Positions 8,358-16,139 of a DNA stretch of 64,000 nucleotides are shown here, one piece after another. The translations under genes and the position numbers were made by a program. Source of the DNA: Bacteroidota bacterium (GTDB lineage Bacteria > Bacteroidota > Bacteroidia > B-17B0 > Aurantibacillaceae); assembly GCA_021156365.1 (NCBI GenBank), contig JAJNDK010000009.1, forward strand, positions 172,573 through 236,572, in the 5' to 3' direction. The notes below the pieces were generated by a model, which was given only the letters and a program-made list of their open reading frames with translations, was not told the DNA's origin and ran no database searches. Within the stretch, counting starts at the first letter, position 1. Every line of letters begins with the position of its first letter.

Positions 8358-9569
8358 TTAATCTGATTCTGCCAGTTTAAAATATGATAAAACGGCCTTC
8401 TTAAATTCAATTTCTTTATCTTGATTCGGCCGTCCTCCTTCAATTCCGTTAAAATATTCAAATTCCACAGGTACCTTATATTGTAAATCAAACATTAATC
8501 TATATATATTTTTCGAGTAATTTATACAATCAACCATTCTTTCGTACATCTTAAATGCGAAAAGTATATCAATAGGATTTATAACAAGATGTGACTTATC
8601 AGATTTTGGTTTTAATGACCCAAGTTTTTCTGTTGACTTTTCTTTAATACCCCTTATTAAAGAGTTTATAGATTCGTAATTATTAATTAGTTTTAATGCC
8701 AATTCGTTCAAATCTCCACTATAATAATCGTCTTTCTTGGAGTCATACTGCAAAAAAAAGCCAGATTTATATAGAGATTCCATTCTATTTAGTCTCAACT
8801 CCTTAATAAAAACAACACCTATATAGAATTTAGAATAATTTTGATGTTGCTCTTCAGTTAACGTTTTTTCAATCATAGAAAAGTCGTACTTAAAATCTAT
8901 GAATATTTCTCTCTCCAAATATGCTATGGGCTCAAGGCTTCCATCTTTTCCAATCTTAGATATTTCTTTTAAATTATTCACAATCTCAGCATACGTAATA
9001 AACCGATTTGCCTTATAACCTAATTCTATTCTACTTCCCAGTTGCATATTAAGAACATCAACAATATCGCTAAATACATTAAATGGATGAATCCAGTTAT
9101 TCTTTGGCTTTTCGCCACGGCCCATTTCCTCAACCCTTCTTACATTATCAATAAATCTATACAGAAGTATTTTTATACCTTCCTCCTTATTAGAAGACTT
9201 AAACTCTTTATTATTGATCAACTTATGGTCCGATTGAAATTTAGTCCACGTTTCTAAACGAATAAAATTTATGATCTTCAGTTTTCCTTCTAACATTCTA
9301 TTATAAGCATACTGATACTCCTTCTGAGTAATAGTCGTCTCTTGGTCATACATACCCCCTACTCTATCTCCAATAAGGAGAATAAAATATTCCGAATTAT
9401 CAATCGCTTTCAGACACGCTTCATATGAATTATAATCCAAAGGCTTATCAAAATCATTAAATTCTGATGCGTTGACCGAATACCCATTCTGCTTCAGCCA
9501 CCATTTTATGCAAGAACGAAGATCCTTAAAATCATGAATTGTTGACGATATAAAAAATTTAGGCTTCAT
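8358..9569 (-). CDS. DUF4062 (TIR-like) domain protein, possible conflict/defence gene
   Basis: 403 residues, cytoplasmic. The N-terminal ~110 residues carry the DUF4062 signature: KFFISSTIHDFKDLR at residues 4-18, then YEACLKAIDNSEYFILLIGDRVGG and TITQKEYQYAY. The domain is related to TIR/Toll folds and is often found in NTPase and conflict-system proteins. The remaining ~290 residues are helical and charged with no recognised motif and no P-loop. The gene is very AT-rich: sampled 60-base lines are 23% and 33% G+C, clearly below the flanking genes, and it is codon-biased toward A/T, so recent acquisition is likely. A -7-like TAGTTTTG lies at 9597-9590. Defence function is an inference only. 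Confidence 0.75.
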   Translation of the reverse strand: MKPKFFISSTIHDFKDLRSCIKWWLKQNGYSVNASEFNDFDKPLDYNSYEACLKAIDNSEYFILLIGDRVGGMYDQETTITQKEYQYAYNRMLEGKLKIINFIRLETWTKFQSDHKLINNKEFKSSNKEEGIKILLYRFIDNVRRVEEMGRGEKPKNNWIHPFNVFSDIVDVLNMQLGSRIELGYKANRFITYAEIVNNLKEISKIGKDGSLEPIAYLEREIFIDFKYDFSMIEKTLTEEQHQNYSKFYIGVVFIKELRLNRMESLYKSGFFLQYDSKKDDYYSGDLNELALKLINNYESINSLIRGIKEKSTEKLGSLKPKSDKSHLVINPIDILFAFKMYERMVDCINYSKNIYRLMFDLQYKVPVEFEYFNGIEGGRPNQDKEIEFKKAVLSYFKLAESD

Positions 9570-9589
9570 TATGTTTTTTTTATTCTAAG

Positions 9590-9597
9590 CAAAACTA
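9590..9597 (-). promoter_or_regulatory. -7 element TAGTTTTG of the DUF4062 gene
   Basis: TAGTTTTG on the minus strand matches TAnnTTTG and lies 20 bases before the ATG at 9569. No TTG is found at the correct -33 distance, so support is partial. Confidence 0.4.
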
Positions 9598-9639
9598 AAC
9601 AAAAGCCTCAATTACTTCAGGATATTTTTTACAAACCAA

Positions 9640-9671
9640 AAACGGAGTCCCTCTTCCGAAGAACTCCGTTT
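9640..9671 (-). terminator. Rho-independent terminator
   Basis: AAACGGAGT (9640-9648) pairs with ACTCCGTTT (9663-9671); the loop can pair further (TTCTTCGGAAGA). On the minus strand the stem is followed by a T-rich run, so it ends the transcript of the gene at 9700-10395 before the DUF4062 gene. Confidence 0.75.
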
Positions 9672-9699
9672 AATGTAAGAGGGTTGAAAAATCACTCAG

Positions 9700-10395
9700 C
9701 TACATTTTCTTCACGATCACGCTTACCGGTGCGCTCATCAGGCCGGCGTTGTCGTTACCGATCACATACATCGCTTTGTAATCCCATTCGGCCAGCAGGG
9801 TGTTGGCAGGCAGGTTGGCGGTGTCGATGTAGTCCGGTTTGGGCAGGCGGCCGATGAGCACAAAGCCGTTGCCTTCACCACGGTCTACATAGAGATCGAT
9901 GGCATCGGCAATGCCTTTTGCACATTTGATGTGCGGACGGCCTGCTTCCAGCTTCACCGAAAGCTCCGGTTGCAGTGAATTCACATCAATAACCTGCGTT
10001 GGCGCTATGATCCCGAGATCCTGTCCCATGGCCTCATTGTAGCTTGCGCTCGCTTTGATGCGTTTCACCAGCTTACTGATGCGATCGAAGATCCCTTCGC
10101 TCACAGCAGGCGGAGCGGCTGGCATTGCAGGCAGAGACGGCAATGCGCCGATGTGCTGCTGTGCTATCGCTTTTTTCAGCTGGTTCTTGTAGCTGGTGAT
10201 ATTATTTAATGTTTGTTTGTGCACTTCCAGCAGCGACATCACATACTGGAAATAAGCAGCATCCTTCTGTATAGAAGTAACTTCGGCTGCCGTGACACCT
10301 ACCTGTGCAGCGTAGGTACCGATCTTAAGGGAGAAGTTTCCCATCCACATGCCTTTCTCCACATCGGAGCCTGGCATGTATCCTAAAGTTGTCAT
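9700..10395 (-). CDS. Conserved hypothetical with C-terminal fibronectin-III-like part
   Basis: 231 residues, no signal peptide. The N-terminal half is helical (residues 20-80, VTAAEVTSIQKDAAYFQYVMSLLEVHK), followed by a Pro/Ala-rich linker (LPSLPAMPAAPPAV). The C-terminal half is beta-rich and ends in WDYKAMYVIGNDNAGLMSAPVSVIVKK, resembling the last strands of a fibronectin type III domain. Similar architectures are common as uncharacterised proteins in Bacteroidota; no function is known to me. It has its own terminator downstream and a gap of 325 bases upstream. Confidence 0.65.
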   Translation of the reverse strand: MTTLGYMPGSDVEKGMWMGNFSLKIGTYAAQVGVTAAEVTSIQKDAAYFQYVMSLLEVHKQTLNNITSYKNQLKKAIAQQHIGALPSLPAMPAAPPAVSEGIFDRISKLVKRIKASASYNEAMGQDLGIIAPTQVIDVNSLQPELSVKLEAGRPHIKCAKGIADAIDLYVDRGEGNGFVLIGRLPKPDYIDTANLPANTLLAEWDYKAMYVIGNDNAGLMSAPVSVIVKKM

Positions 10396-10720
10396 GATTG
10401 TATTTTTTTTATTTTGAGGGTAGTGAATTAAAGACGGTGCAACCCGTGCATGTTCTTTAATCGAAGCCGTTTGTTCACCGCGAACATATTACCACAGCTT
10501 CCGGTGTTTATTTTTTCTCTTTTGGTTTATTCATGTTTGCTTGTTTTAAGATTATAACGTAAAGCAAATATGTTTTGTTATAGCAAAAACCTGTTAAAAA
10601 AATTAACTGGTAATTATGCACGCATAATGTGCAGGGATAACTTTGTAAGTGGTCGTTTTTCCCGGAAAAGTGGTTATGGATACTTTACCGCAGAGCATGT
10701 ATTAAGGAGATCTGTTTATT
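10396..10720. other. 325-base gap with a palindrome
   Basis: No gene seen. It contains the interrupted palindrome ATTATGC-AC-GCATAAT at 10613-10628, nested with TGCAC...GTGCA, and a plus-strand TAACTTTG (10638-10645) that fits a -7 element but lacks a -33 TTG. It separates the hypothetical gene at 9700-10395 from the 21-bp repeat array. Confidence 0.5.
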
Positions 10721-11236
10721 TTATGCCCGGAAACAAAGCATGAAACATGCAAATGGTGCCGTATGTCCTGAAAAATGCTCATTCATTCCCCTGAACCGCA
10801 CAGTAGGGTCACTCCATTGTACATTCCATAAAAAATAATGTCCATTACGTTCAATATATGCTCCATTAGGATCATTCAACAGTCCATTAGAGTGGAAATA
10901 ATGCCCATTCTTTCCATAGGATTGTCCCTTAAAGTTACTCACAGGTTCATTGGAATAATAGAATTGTCCATTCATTCTGCCGGACAGGCCATTGAAATCA
11001 CCCAATTGTCCATTGCAACAAAAACAGTGTCCACTTATTCTGCGGAACAGTCCCTTAAAATCAGTCAATCGTCCATTCAGGAGAAAACAATGTCCATTCA
11101 TTTCGCCGGGCCGTCCGTTAAAATCATCCGATTGTCCATTCAGATAAAAGAATTGTCCGTTAAAATCTCCCAACAGTCCATTACACTGAGGAGCGTGCCT
11201 GTTTTTTCCACAGAATTGTTCCTTAAAATTACTCAA
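10721..11236 (-). CDS. Possible heptapeptide-repeat protein
   Basis: A 171-codon frame (start TTG at 11236, or further upstream without ATG) made almost wholly of 7-residue units starting N/K-G-x: NGQSDDF, NGRPGEM, NGHCFLL, NGRLTDF, KGLFRRI, SGHCFCC, NGQLGDF, NGLSGRM, NGQFYYS. Units recur in threes, giving a 21-residue super-repeat. There is no signal peptide, and no promoter or terminator clearly belongs to it. The opposite strand is also open (10838-11239), so coding is unproven. Against a purely non-coding array: all 20 DNA units keep exact 21-base phase with substitutions but no indels. Function unknown. Confidence 0.35.
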   Translation of the reverse strand: MSNFKEQFCGKNRHAPQCNGLLGDFNGQFFYLNGQSDDFNGRPGEMNGHCFLLNGRLTDFKGLFRRISGHCFCCNGQLGDFNGLSGRMNGQFYYSNEPVSNFKGQSYGKNGHYFHSNGLLNDPNGAYIERNGHYFLWNVQWSDPTVRFRGMNEHFSGHTAPFACFMLCFRA

Positions 11237-11260
11237 TAGCGCATTACAGGAAAAGGAAAG
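10841..11260. repeat. Twenty 21-bp tandem repeat units with 63-bp super-period
   Basis: The core TCCATT (or a one- to two-base variant) recurs at 10841, 10862, 10883, 10904, 10925, 10946, 10967, 10988, 11009, 11030, 11051, 11072, 11093, 11114, 11135, 11156, 11177, 11198, 11219 and 11240, exactly every 21 bases. Traces extend to 10820 and 10778. Every third unit is more alike (for example TTAAAATC after the core at 11051, 11114 and 11156), giving a 63-bp higher-order period. Units are strongly diverged by substitution, so this is an old array. Confidence 0.92.
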
Positions 11261-11297
11261 TGGATTCTACCTGCGTGGCTTTCTATTAAACAAAACG

Positions 11298-11330
11298 GAC
11301 AGCGCACATAGAGAGATAATACGCGCTGTC
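11298..11330 (-). terminator. Probable terminator of the two-component operon
   Basis: GACAGCGC (11298-11305) and GCGCTGTC (11323-11330) form a perfect 8-bp stem with a 17-base loop. On the minus strand the stem is followed by CGTTTTGTTT. It lies downstream of the response regulator gene and its 3' duplicate. Confidence 0.5.
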
Positions 11331-11341
11331 AGAAAGCAGTA

Positions 11342-11398
11342 CAGTAGTTCAAACAACTTGTATTTCAGTAGCAGGGGCCGGCTTTTACGATCACCAAA
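11342..11398 (-). pseudogene. Duplicated remnant of the response-regulator 3' end
   Basis: Read on the minus strand this encodes FGDRKSRPLLLKYKLFELL. The intact regulator just upstream ends FGIRSKTGLVLFVLKYKLFELL followed by a stop. The last nine residues are identical (LKYKLFELL) and the FGxR-K start is retained, with codon changes and no stop after the final Leu. It is a decayed partial copy lying 20 bases beyond the gene's stop. Confidence 0.65.
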
Positions 11399-11417
11399 AA
11401 AAGATGAATGTCTTTTA

Positions 11418-12092
11418 TTACAACAATTCAAATAACTTGTATTTCAAGACGAATAACACCAACCCGGTTTTGGAGCGGATGCCGAATTTTTCGAAGACCG
11501 ATTCCCTGTAGCCATCTACGGTGCGAAGCGAGACCTTCATCTGATCCGCTATTTGCTCATAGGTATATTCTTTTTCATGACAAACCAGCTTCAGGAATTC
11601 GCGTTCTCTTGGCGATAACTGTTCGAGGATCTGTTCCTGCTCACTCTTTTTTGCATCCGCTGCATTTGTCTGCAGGGAAAGGGTGAGAAATTCATTGTGG
11701 TAATACCCTTTCTGAAAAACATCGTTCAGCGCTTCCTTCAGTACTTCAGCCGTACAGTTCTTTTTCAGATATCCCCTCACTCCCATGCGGAACAGCCGGA
11801 TGATCGTGGCTTCGTCCTCATTCAGGGTGAGGATGAGAACGGGTGTTTTATTCTGTTTTTCGTTCAGCAATTCCATTACCCGATCTCCGTTCATAGCCGG
11901 CATGCTCAGATCAAGAATGATCAGGTCGGGAGCGGGATCGAGTGGAAGTGCATTCAGCAAGGCCGGACCCTCATCGAACTGGTGAGAAACGGAATAAGGG
12001 CCTAATTTTTCGACCAGCTCGCGGAGCCCGTTGCGGACGATCACATGATCATCTACCAGGACAATTTTTTTTGTAGCGGCGGCAGCTTGCAT
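11418..12092 (-). CDS. NarL/LuxR-family response regulator
   Basis: 224 residues from ATG at 12092, two bases after the kinase stop; a TTG further upstream (12128) overlaps the kinase and is less likely. The receiver domain has the acidic pair DD (14-15), phospho-acceptor Asp61 in LIILDLSMPAMNG, the Thr in LILTLN and Lys in YLKKN. The C-terminal LuxR-type helix-turn-helix starts at LSPREREFLKLVCHEKEYTYEQIADQM and has the recognition region SLRTVDGYRESVFEKFGIRSKTGLVLF. Partner of the HisKA_3-type kinase encoded immediately upstream. Target genes unknown. Confidence 0.93.
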   Translation of the reverse strand: MQAAAATKKIVLVDDHVIVRNGLRELVEKLGPYSVSHQFDEGPALLNALPLDPAPDLIILDLSMPAMNGDRVMELLNEKQNKTPVLILTLNEDEATIIRLFRMGVRGYLKKNCTAEVLKEALNDVFQKGYYHNEFLTLSLQTNAADAKKSEQEQILEQLSPREREFLKLVCHEKEYTYEQIADQMKVSLRTVDGYRESVFEKFGIRSKTGLVLFVLKYKLFELL

Positions 12093-12094
12093 AG

Positions 12095-12901
12095 TTACAA
12101 AGTTGATGTTTTTATTTTGATCCGGCAACCTTTACCCGGGGAAGAGGTTATTTCGCATTGCAAGCCGGCCATTTCGGAGCGGCTCAGGATATGCAGCAGG
12201 CCCGAAGCTCTTTTGGAGGAAGGCATTCCTGCGTTTCCATGTGGCCGTAATAGTTCCGCTGCATCAAATCCCCGGCCGTCATCCCGGATCTCCATTTCGA
12301 AATTCCCTGCGGTGGCATTGATCTCAATGAATAAATTAGCCGCTCCCGAATGACGCAATGCATTCTGTGAGATCTCCTGGAAGATCCGGAAAACGACCAG
12401 CTCCTGGTTCTTATCGAGTCCGGATGGTCCCTGCACCGGCGTCCAATGCACATCAAACCGCTTCAATGCGCGCAGCCGGGCTACCTGTTGCTGCATGGCG
12501 TCGAACAAACCTGCGTGGCCGATATATTCGTTGTTCAGCGTCCGGCTTAGCAGACGCAATTGCTGCGATACTTCACCGAGATAGATCTCTATGGGTTTAA
12601 ACCCGTCGGCCTGCTGCGGATGATCCAGCTTCTGGTTCTCGATATGAATGTGCATGGCGGTGAGCAATTGCCCGATATTGTCGTGCAGCTCCTGTGCAAA
12701 CTGCCCCATCATCTGCTCACTTACTTCCGTTGCCACCTGCCGCAATTCTTTTTCGAAGGAAAGCTTTGCCTGTGCCATTTCCATTTCCTGCTGCAGGCGG
12801 CGACGGCCGGAGATGAAGAATATCAAGACCAATACTGCAATGAGCAGGAATATCAATAAGGTAGTACATACTATGGCTAAGACTACTTCCTGATTATCCA
12901 T
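12095..12901 (-). CDS. Sensor histidine kinase, HisKA_3/NarX type
   Basis: 268 residues. A single N-terminal membrane helix (residues 8-31) is followed by a short coiled-coil (35-62), the phospho-acceptor His73 in FAQELHDNIGQLL, and an HATPase_c domain with N-box IFQEISQNALRHSGA, G1 IRDDGRGFDA and a late glycine-rich GNAGMPSSKRASGLLHI. There is no extracellular sensor domain, so the signal is probably received through the membrane protein encoded just upstream, whose 3' end overlaps this start by 8 bases. Phosphorylates the NarL-type regulator encoded 2 bases downstream. Confidence 0.92.
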   Translation of the reverse strand: MDNQEVVLAIVCTTLLIFLLIAVLVLIFFISGRRRLQQEMEMAQAKLSFEKELRQVATEVSEQMMGQFAQELHDNIGQLLTAMHIHIENQKLDHPQQADGFKPIEIYLGEVSQQLRLLSRTLNNEYIGHAGLFDAMQQQVARLRALKRFDVHWTPVQGPSGLDKNQELVVFRIFQEISQNALRHSGAANLFIEINATAGNFEMEIRDDGRGFDAAELLRPHGNAGMPSSKRASGLLHILSRSEMAGLQCEITSSPGKGCRIKIKTSTL

Positions 12902-13583
12902 GTCTCCTTCTATTTATTGTAATAGTATTTTTACCAATTAACCATAAAGCTAATGCAAGTGACAAATACCGGATATTAGCTGATGTATCCGTTATGATTT
13001 TGAACAATTCGCGACTTTGTTCAGGGCACTGCACGTTTAAAAAATTCAGCAGGTTAAAAAAAGGAATATTACACGTAGTGTAAAGCAGCAAACCTATACA
13101 AGCTATTATTTCGGGAGATCTGCTGCTGAAATTAAACCTATTATTGATATAAAAATCATACATAATATAGATATAGACGATCATTATTGATAAACTCTGC
13201 ATACTAAATATATACCCATCGAATTTTTTGACCCCATATATAAAAATCCGGAAACAATAAAAGAAAAAAAAGAAGACAAACACCACCACTACCGTAGCCT
13301 TCACAGACTTTTCCTGAAAATAAAAATACGCAGCCAACATAAGCAGGCTCGTCTCAAACAACATATGTATGTTAAACACCCACTGGTTGTTCGGTTGAAC
13401 ATTATAATGCTTTTGAATTCCGGTAACAATATAGGAGCATAAAAAAAAGAATATCCAGACCAGCGCCTGAATAAACAAAACACATTGAAATTTATTCATA
13501 TATCTGCCGGAATAAATCCCGGCAGATAGTACGAGCAGTAAACTTAGAATTTCATTTACAAACTGAAACATGTAGCATCGCAT
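12894..13583 (-). CDS. Multi-pass membrane protein, possible sensor partner
   Basis: 229 residues with about six membrane segments (FVNEILSLLLVLSAGIY, CVLFIQALVWIFFFLCSYIV, FETSLLMLAAYFYF, VVVVFVFFFFFYCF, SLSIMIVYIYIMY, IIACIGLLLYT). The start may be ATG 13583 or ATG 13571 (MFQFVNE). It overlaps the histidine kinase start by 8 bases and is first in a three-gene operon with the kinase and its regulator. Since the kinase lacks a sensor domain, a role in signal perception is a reasonable inference. The gene is relatively AT-rich. No named family recognised. Confidence 0.7.
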   Translation of the reverse strand: MRCYMFQFVNEILSLLLVLSAGIYSGRYMNKFQCVLFIQALVWIFFFLCSYIVTGIQKHYNVQPNNQWVFNIHMLFETSLLMLAAYFYFQEKSVKATVVVVFVFFFFFYCFRIFIYGVKKFDGYIFSMQSLSIMIVYIYIMYDFYINNRFNFSSRSPEIIACIGLLLYTTCNIPFFNLLNFLNVQCPEQSRELFKIITDTSANIRYLSLALALWLIGKNTITINRRRHG

Positions 13584-13606
13584 GTATATCAGTTATAAAT
13601 ATATAA

Positions 13607-14470
13607 CTATTCCATTATAAAAAGAAATCCGCTACAGCTTGGCGGGCATAAATGCGACATGTTGGCAAAACCGCCTGGTTTTGATGAAACATTTACAAGG
13701 TTAAATGCTTTTGTACCTGCAATAGTCTTAAGACCATTTGCTGCTTCTGTCGGCATGAGTTCATTTATTGCAGTTGTTCCTCCGCTTGTGACATTGATCA
13801 GTGTAACGGGAGTTAACAGCACTCCATGCTTTGCCAATTCGTTTACTTGTCTCAAGGCGTTATATAAATGCACATTGCTCATTGGGTGATTATCTTTTGC
13901 CAGTTTAAATATTTCCTGGAAAGTCAGAATATGAGATTGTACATCATGTGTAATTGTATTTCCATATTGAGCATTCCGGTAGGAGCCGTTGCCCATTTCA
14001 GAAACATGAATATTATCCGAATAGCTCTTAGGTGGGTCCGTTATTGTGGCCTGCACCAATGTATCATTTTGAATTTCATATTTGGTTCCTTCCCAACCCA
14101 CCGTATATTTTGAAATAGGATTTGCACAAACATCGTAATATGTTTCTACGCAATTCAGCTGAAGGGCACTGTATATTGCTTTAACTTTCGTCCCATCAGC
14201 TGCCAGTGTTATTCTCAGCGCAGTAATAAATTCGTTGGTTGTTTCATGATCTCTGGCCTGAGCGTATAGTGTTTCGATAACACTCATTTTTATTTTCTCT
14301 ATCAAAGCCGGCAAGTCTTTAGGATTGCCTCCTTCCGTCGTTGGTTTAAGCTTAAAAAATTCATTAAACCTTTCTACGGCAACCATTCCTTCTCCGGGTT
14401 CGACCTTACAGGCATCAAGTGATACTTGTTTTTCTGGCAAAGGCCAGTTTACAGTTAACATGTTTGGCAT
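13607..14470 (-). CDS. Hypothetical protein
   Basis: 287 residues, no signal peptide or membrane segment. Acidic N-terminal part with helices (GMVAVERFNEFFKLKP, ALIEKIKMSVIETLYAQARD), then a mixed alpha/beta region and a glycine/threonine-rich stretch (NVTSGGTTAINEL). It ends with HLCPPSCSGFLFIME, containing a CPPSC pair. No family recognised. It stands alone, 23 bases beyond the start of the membrane protein gene on the same strand, and is divergent from the small gene at 14701. TAATTTTG at 14531-14524 on the minus strand could be its -7 element. Confidence 0.6.
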   Translation of the reverse strand: MPNMLTVNWPLPEKQVSLDACKVEPGEGMVAVERFNEFFKLKPTTEGGNPKDLPALIEKIKMSVIETLYAQARDHETTNEFITALRITLAADGTKVKAIYSALQLNCVETYYDVCANPISKYTVGWEGTKYEIQNDTLVQATITDPPKSYSDNIHVSEMGNGSYRNAQYGNTITHDVQSHILTFQEIFKLAKDNHPMSNVHLYNALRQVNELAKHGVLLTPVTLINVTSGGTTAINELMPTEAANGLKTIAGTKAFNLVNVSSKPGGFANMSHLCPPSCSGFLFIME

Positions 14471-14700
14471 AATTTGTTTGTTTTTATTGGTTTAGGCAAA
14501 ATTGAACTATTCCATTGCATTGACAAAATTATTTACCCCCGTATTATTCCTGAACCACACCCCGGGGAAACCACCCTCCCTGTTTTGCAGAAAGCACGCT
14601 TGATTTGTACCGGTACTGACCACATCTTTGCATACGATCCCGACAGATCGCAGGGAAAGCCCGAAACCCTTAAAAGCAGGCAAAATTCAAAACATACCCC

Positions 14701-14994
14701 ATGGCCAGAGTACAAATCAAAGCAAAATCAACCGCTTCAAAGATCTTCCAGATCAGCATCGATGATAAAGTCATCGTTAAGGTGAATCATCCCTACGACA
14801 ACACCCTATATGTTGATCTGAAAAACGGAGTAAAACACATCCTTGTCTTTTATGTAGAAGGAAAAAAAGGGGATACGCATTCTGTAGAAGTAGTAAGTCC
14901 CGTAAACCCCCCGATAAAAAAAGGGAAGCTGGATGCCGGAGGAAAGAACTACGGATATATCACTATAGATCTTTCCGGAGGAAACCTAAGCTAA
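14701..14994 (+). CDS. Small hypothetical beta-rich protein
   Basis: 97 residues, basic, without signal peptide: MARVQIKAKSTASKIFQISIDDKVIVKVNH, then LYVDLKNGVKHILVFYVEGKKGDTHSVEVVSP and GKNYGYITIDLSGG. The alternating pattern suggests an all-beta sandwich of the PEGA or immunoglobulin type. TTG-N20-CATCTTTG at 14602-14632 resembles a promoter with one mismatch. It is 33 bases upstream of the secreted protein at 15028 on the same strand and may be co-transcribed. Function unknown. Confidence 0.55.
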   Translation: MARVQIKAKSTASKIFQISIDDKVIVKVNHPYDNTLYVDLKNGVKHILVFYVEGKKGDTHSVEVVSPVNPPIKKGKLDAGGKNYGYITIDLSGGNLS

Positions 14995-15027
14995 AACATT
15001 TATTACAAACGTAAAAATAACATCCTT

Positions 15028-16095
15028 ATGAAAAAACAAGTTATTCTCCGGATCATACTGACTTCAATTGTCCCGGTCCTTATGCATGCACAGGCTTATT
15101 CTCCCGACATTATTGCCCAAATAAAATCACAGGAACGAATTACTGATTTTACCGGCTCATCCTCCATGATATCGCATCTTAGCTTTATTAACCTGACTAC
15201 TTCTACCGGCGAATCCGATATAACCGCGAATATCGGTTTCCTTGTGAAAACGAACACTGTTTTCAATATACAGGTGAATACTCCTTTTTCCGGAAAAAGA
15301 ACCGAAGCCATAAATGTCGATGGCCTCACCGGTTCCTCGAATCTTTCTATCGGATTCCAGCACAATTTCAGCAAACTCACTTCCGTGAAAATGAACAGTA
15401 CCACATTGGTCGAAAAATTCGAACTGATCGGTAAAGAACGTGAGCCCGAATGCTGTGGTGAAGCATTGCTACAACCGCAACAATACAGCGAATTAACTCC
15501 TGAAGAAAAAATAAGGATGGAGCGGATATTTACTTACCGTAAGTTTGTCCCTTTTATCGGAGCAAGGGCAAAAGCCGGCAAAAAAGAATTTGATTTTTTC
15601 ACAGACACCACCCTGCTGGCAACCGACTCGAAAGAAGTGTATGAATATGAAGGTAAATTTATTCTCGGGAGCATGATCACCAACCATTCCTCTGCCGCCA
15701 TTTCGGTGATCGGCCAGGAATATTACGATCCGGGTGATGCCGGTACCTACAACCTACCTACCACTAATACCGGTATTTCAAAGCAGGAAGAGCTCTACAT
15801 GGCAGCACCGGTTTTAAAACAAAAGTTGGCCATTCAGGCCGAATACAGGATCATACTGGGCGAAGGCAAATATGCTTTCCAACCTATCATTGTCACCGAT
15901 CTCACCAACAAGATCCTGGATGCACGTGTGCAGTTCTATTTCCTGAACCTGAAAGAAGAAGATAAATTCAAAGGCCTGAACGGAGGATTATTTGCAGGGT
16001 ACCGAACAGGCAAAGAGTTTGAAACCGGTATCAAAAAGGAGAATTTTCTTATAGGTGTTTTCTTCAGTCCTGTTTTTGACATCTCCAAATACTGA
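15028..16095 (+). CDS. Secreted protein, probable outer-membrane barrel
   Basis: 355 residues with a signal peptide (MKKQVILRIILTSIVPVLMHAQA). The mature part is rich in amphipathic strands (ITANIGFLVKTNTVFNIQVNTPF, LSIGFQHNFSKLTSVKMN, AIQAEYRIILGEGKYAFQPIIVTDL, DARVQFYFLNLKEED, GLFAGYRTGKEFETG, FLIGVFFSPVFDISKY), ending on an aromatic-rich strand as outer-membrane barrels often do. A loop contains ECCGEALLQPQQYSELTPEEKIRMERIF, a charged helical insert with a Cys pair. No named family recognised. Ends at a bidirectional terminator. Confidence 0.6.
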   Translation: MKKQVILRIILTSIVPVLMHAQAYSPDIIAQIKSQERITDFTGSSSMISHLSFINLTTSTGESDITANIGFLVKTNTVFNIQVNTPFSGKRTEAINVDGLTGSSNLSIGFQHNFSKLTSVKMNSTTLVEKFELIGKEREPECCGEALLQPQQYSELTPEEKIRMERIFTYRKFVPFIGARAKAGKKEFDFFTDTTLLATDSKEVYEYEGKFILGSMITNHSSAAISVIGQEYYDPGDAGTYNLPTTNTGISKQEELYMAAPVLKQKLAIQAEYRIILGEGKYAFQPIIVTDLTNKILDARVQFYFLNLKEEDKFKGLNGGLFAGYRTGKEFETGIKKENFLIGVFFSPVFDISKY

Positions 16096-16108
16096 TCTGA
16101 CATAAACA

Positions 16109-16137
16109 AAAACGGATCCACTTGGTGGATCCGTTTT
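16109..16137. terminator. Bidirectional terminator between convergent genes
   Basis: AAAACGGATCCAC (16109-16121), loop TTG, GTGGATCCGTTTT (16125-16137): a perfect 13-bp stem with A-run and T-run on the two sides, between the converging genes at 15028-16095 and 16140-17378. Confidence 0.9.
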
Positions 16138-16139
16138 CA

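Noticed and set aside
10613..10628. Palindrome ATTATGC-AC-GCATAAT as an operator
   Set aside because: No promoter with a correct -33/-7 pair is next to it and no second copy is seen, so only its presence is noted.
10838..11239. Plus-strand open frame over the 21-bp array
   Set aside because: It is open only because the array avoids stops on both strands; its heptads (for example LSIHSAG) are less regular than those of the minus strand. Not listed as a gene, though strand choice remains uncertain.
10841..11260. CRISPR array
   Set aside because: The 21-bp units are contiguous, diverged and lack separate repeat and spacer parts; no cas genes are present.
14636..14665. Possible further copy of a CCCGA palindrome near 14640
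   Set aside because: The arms match too poorly to be assigned to the repeat at 6091.
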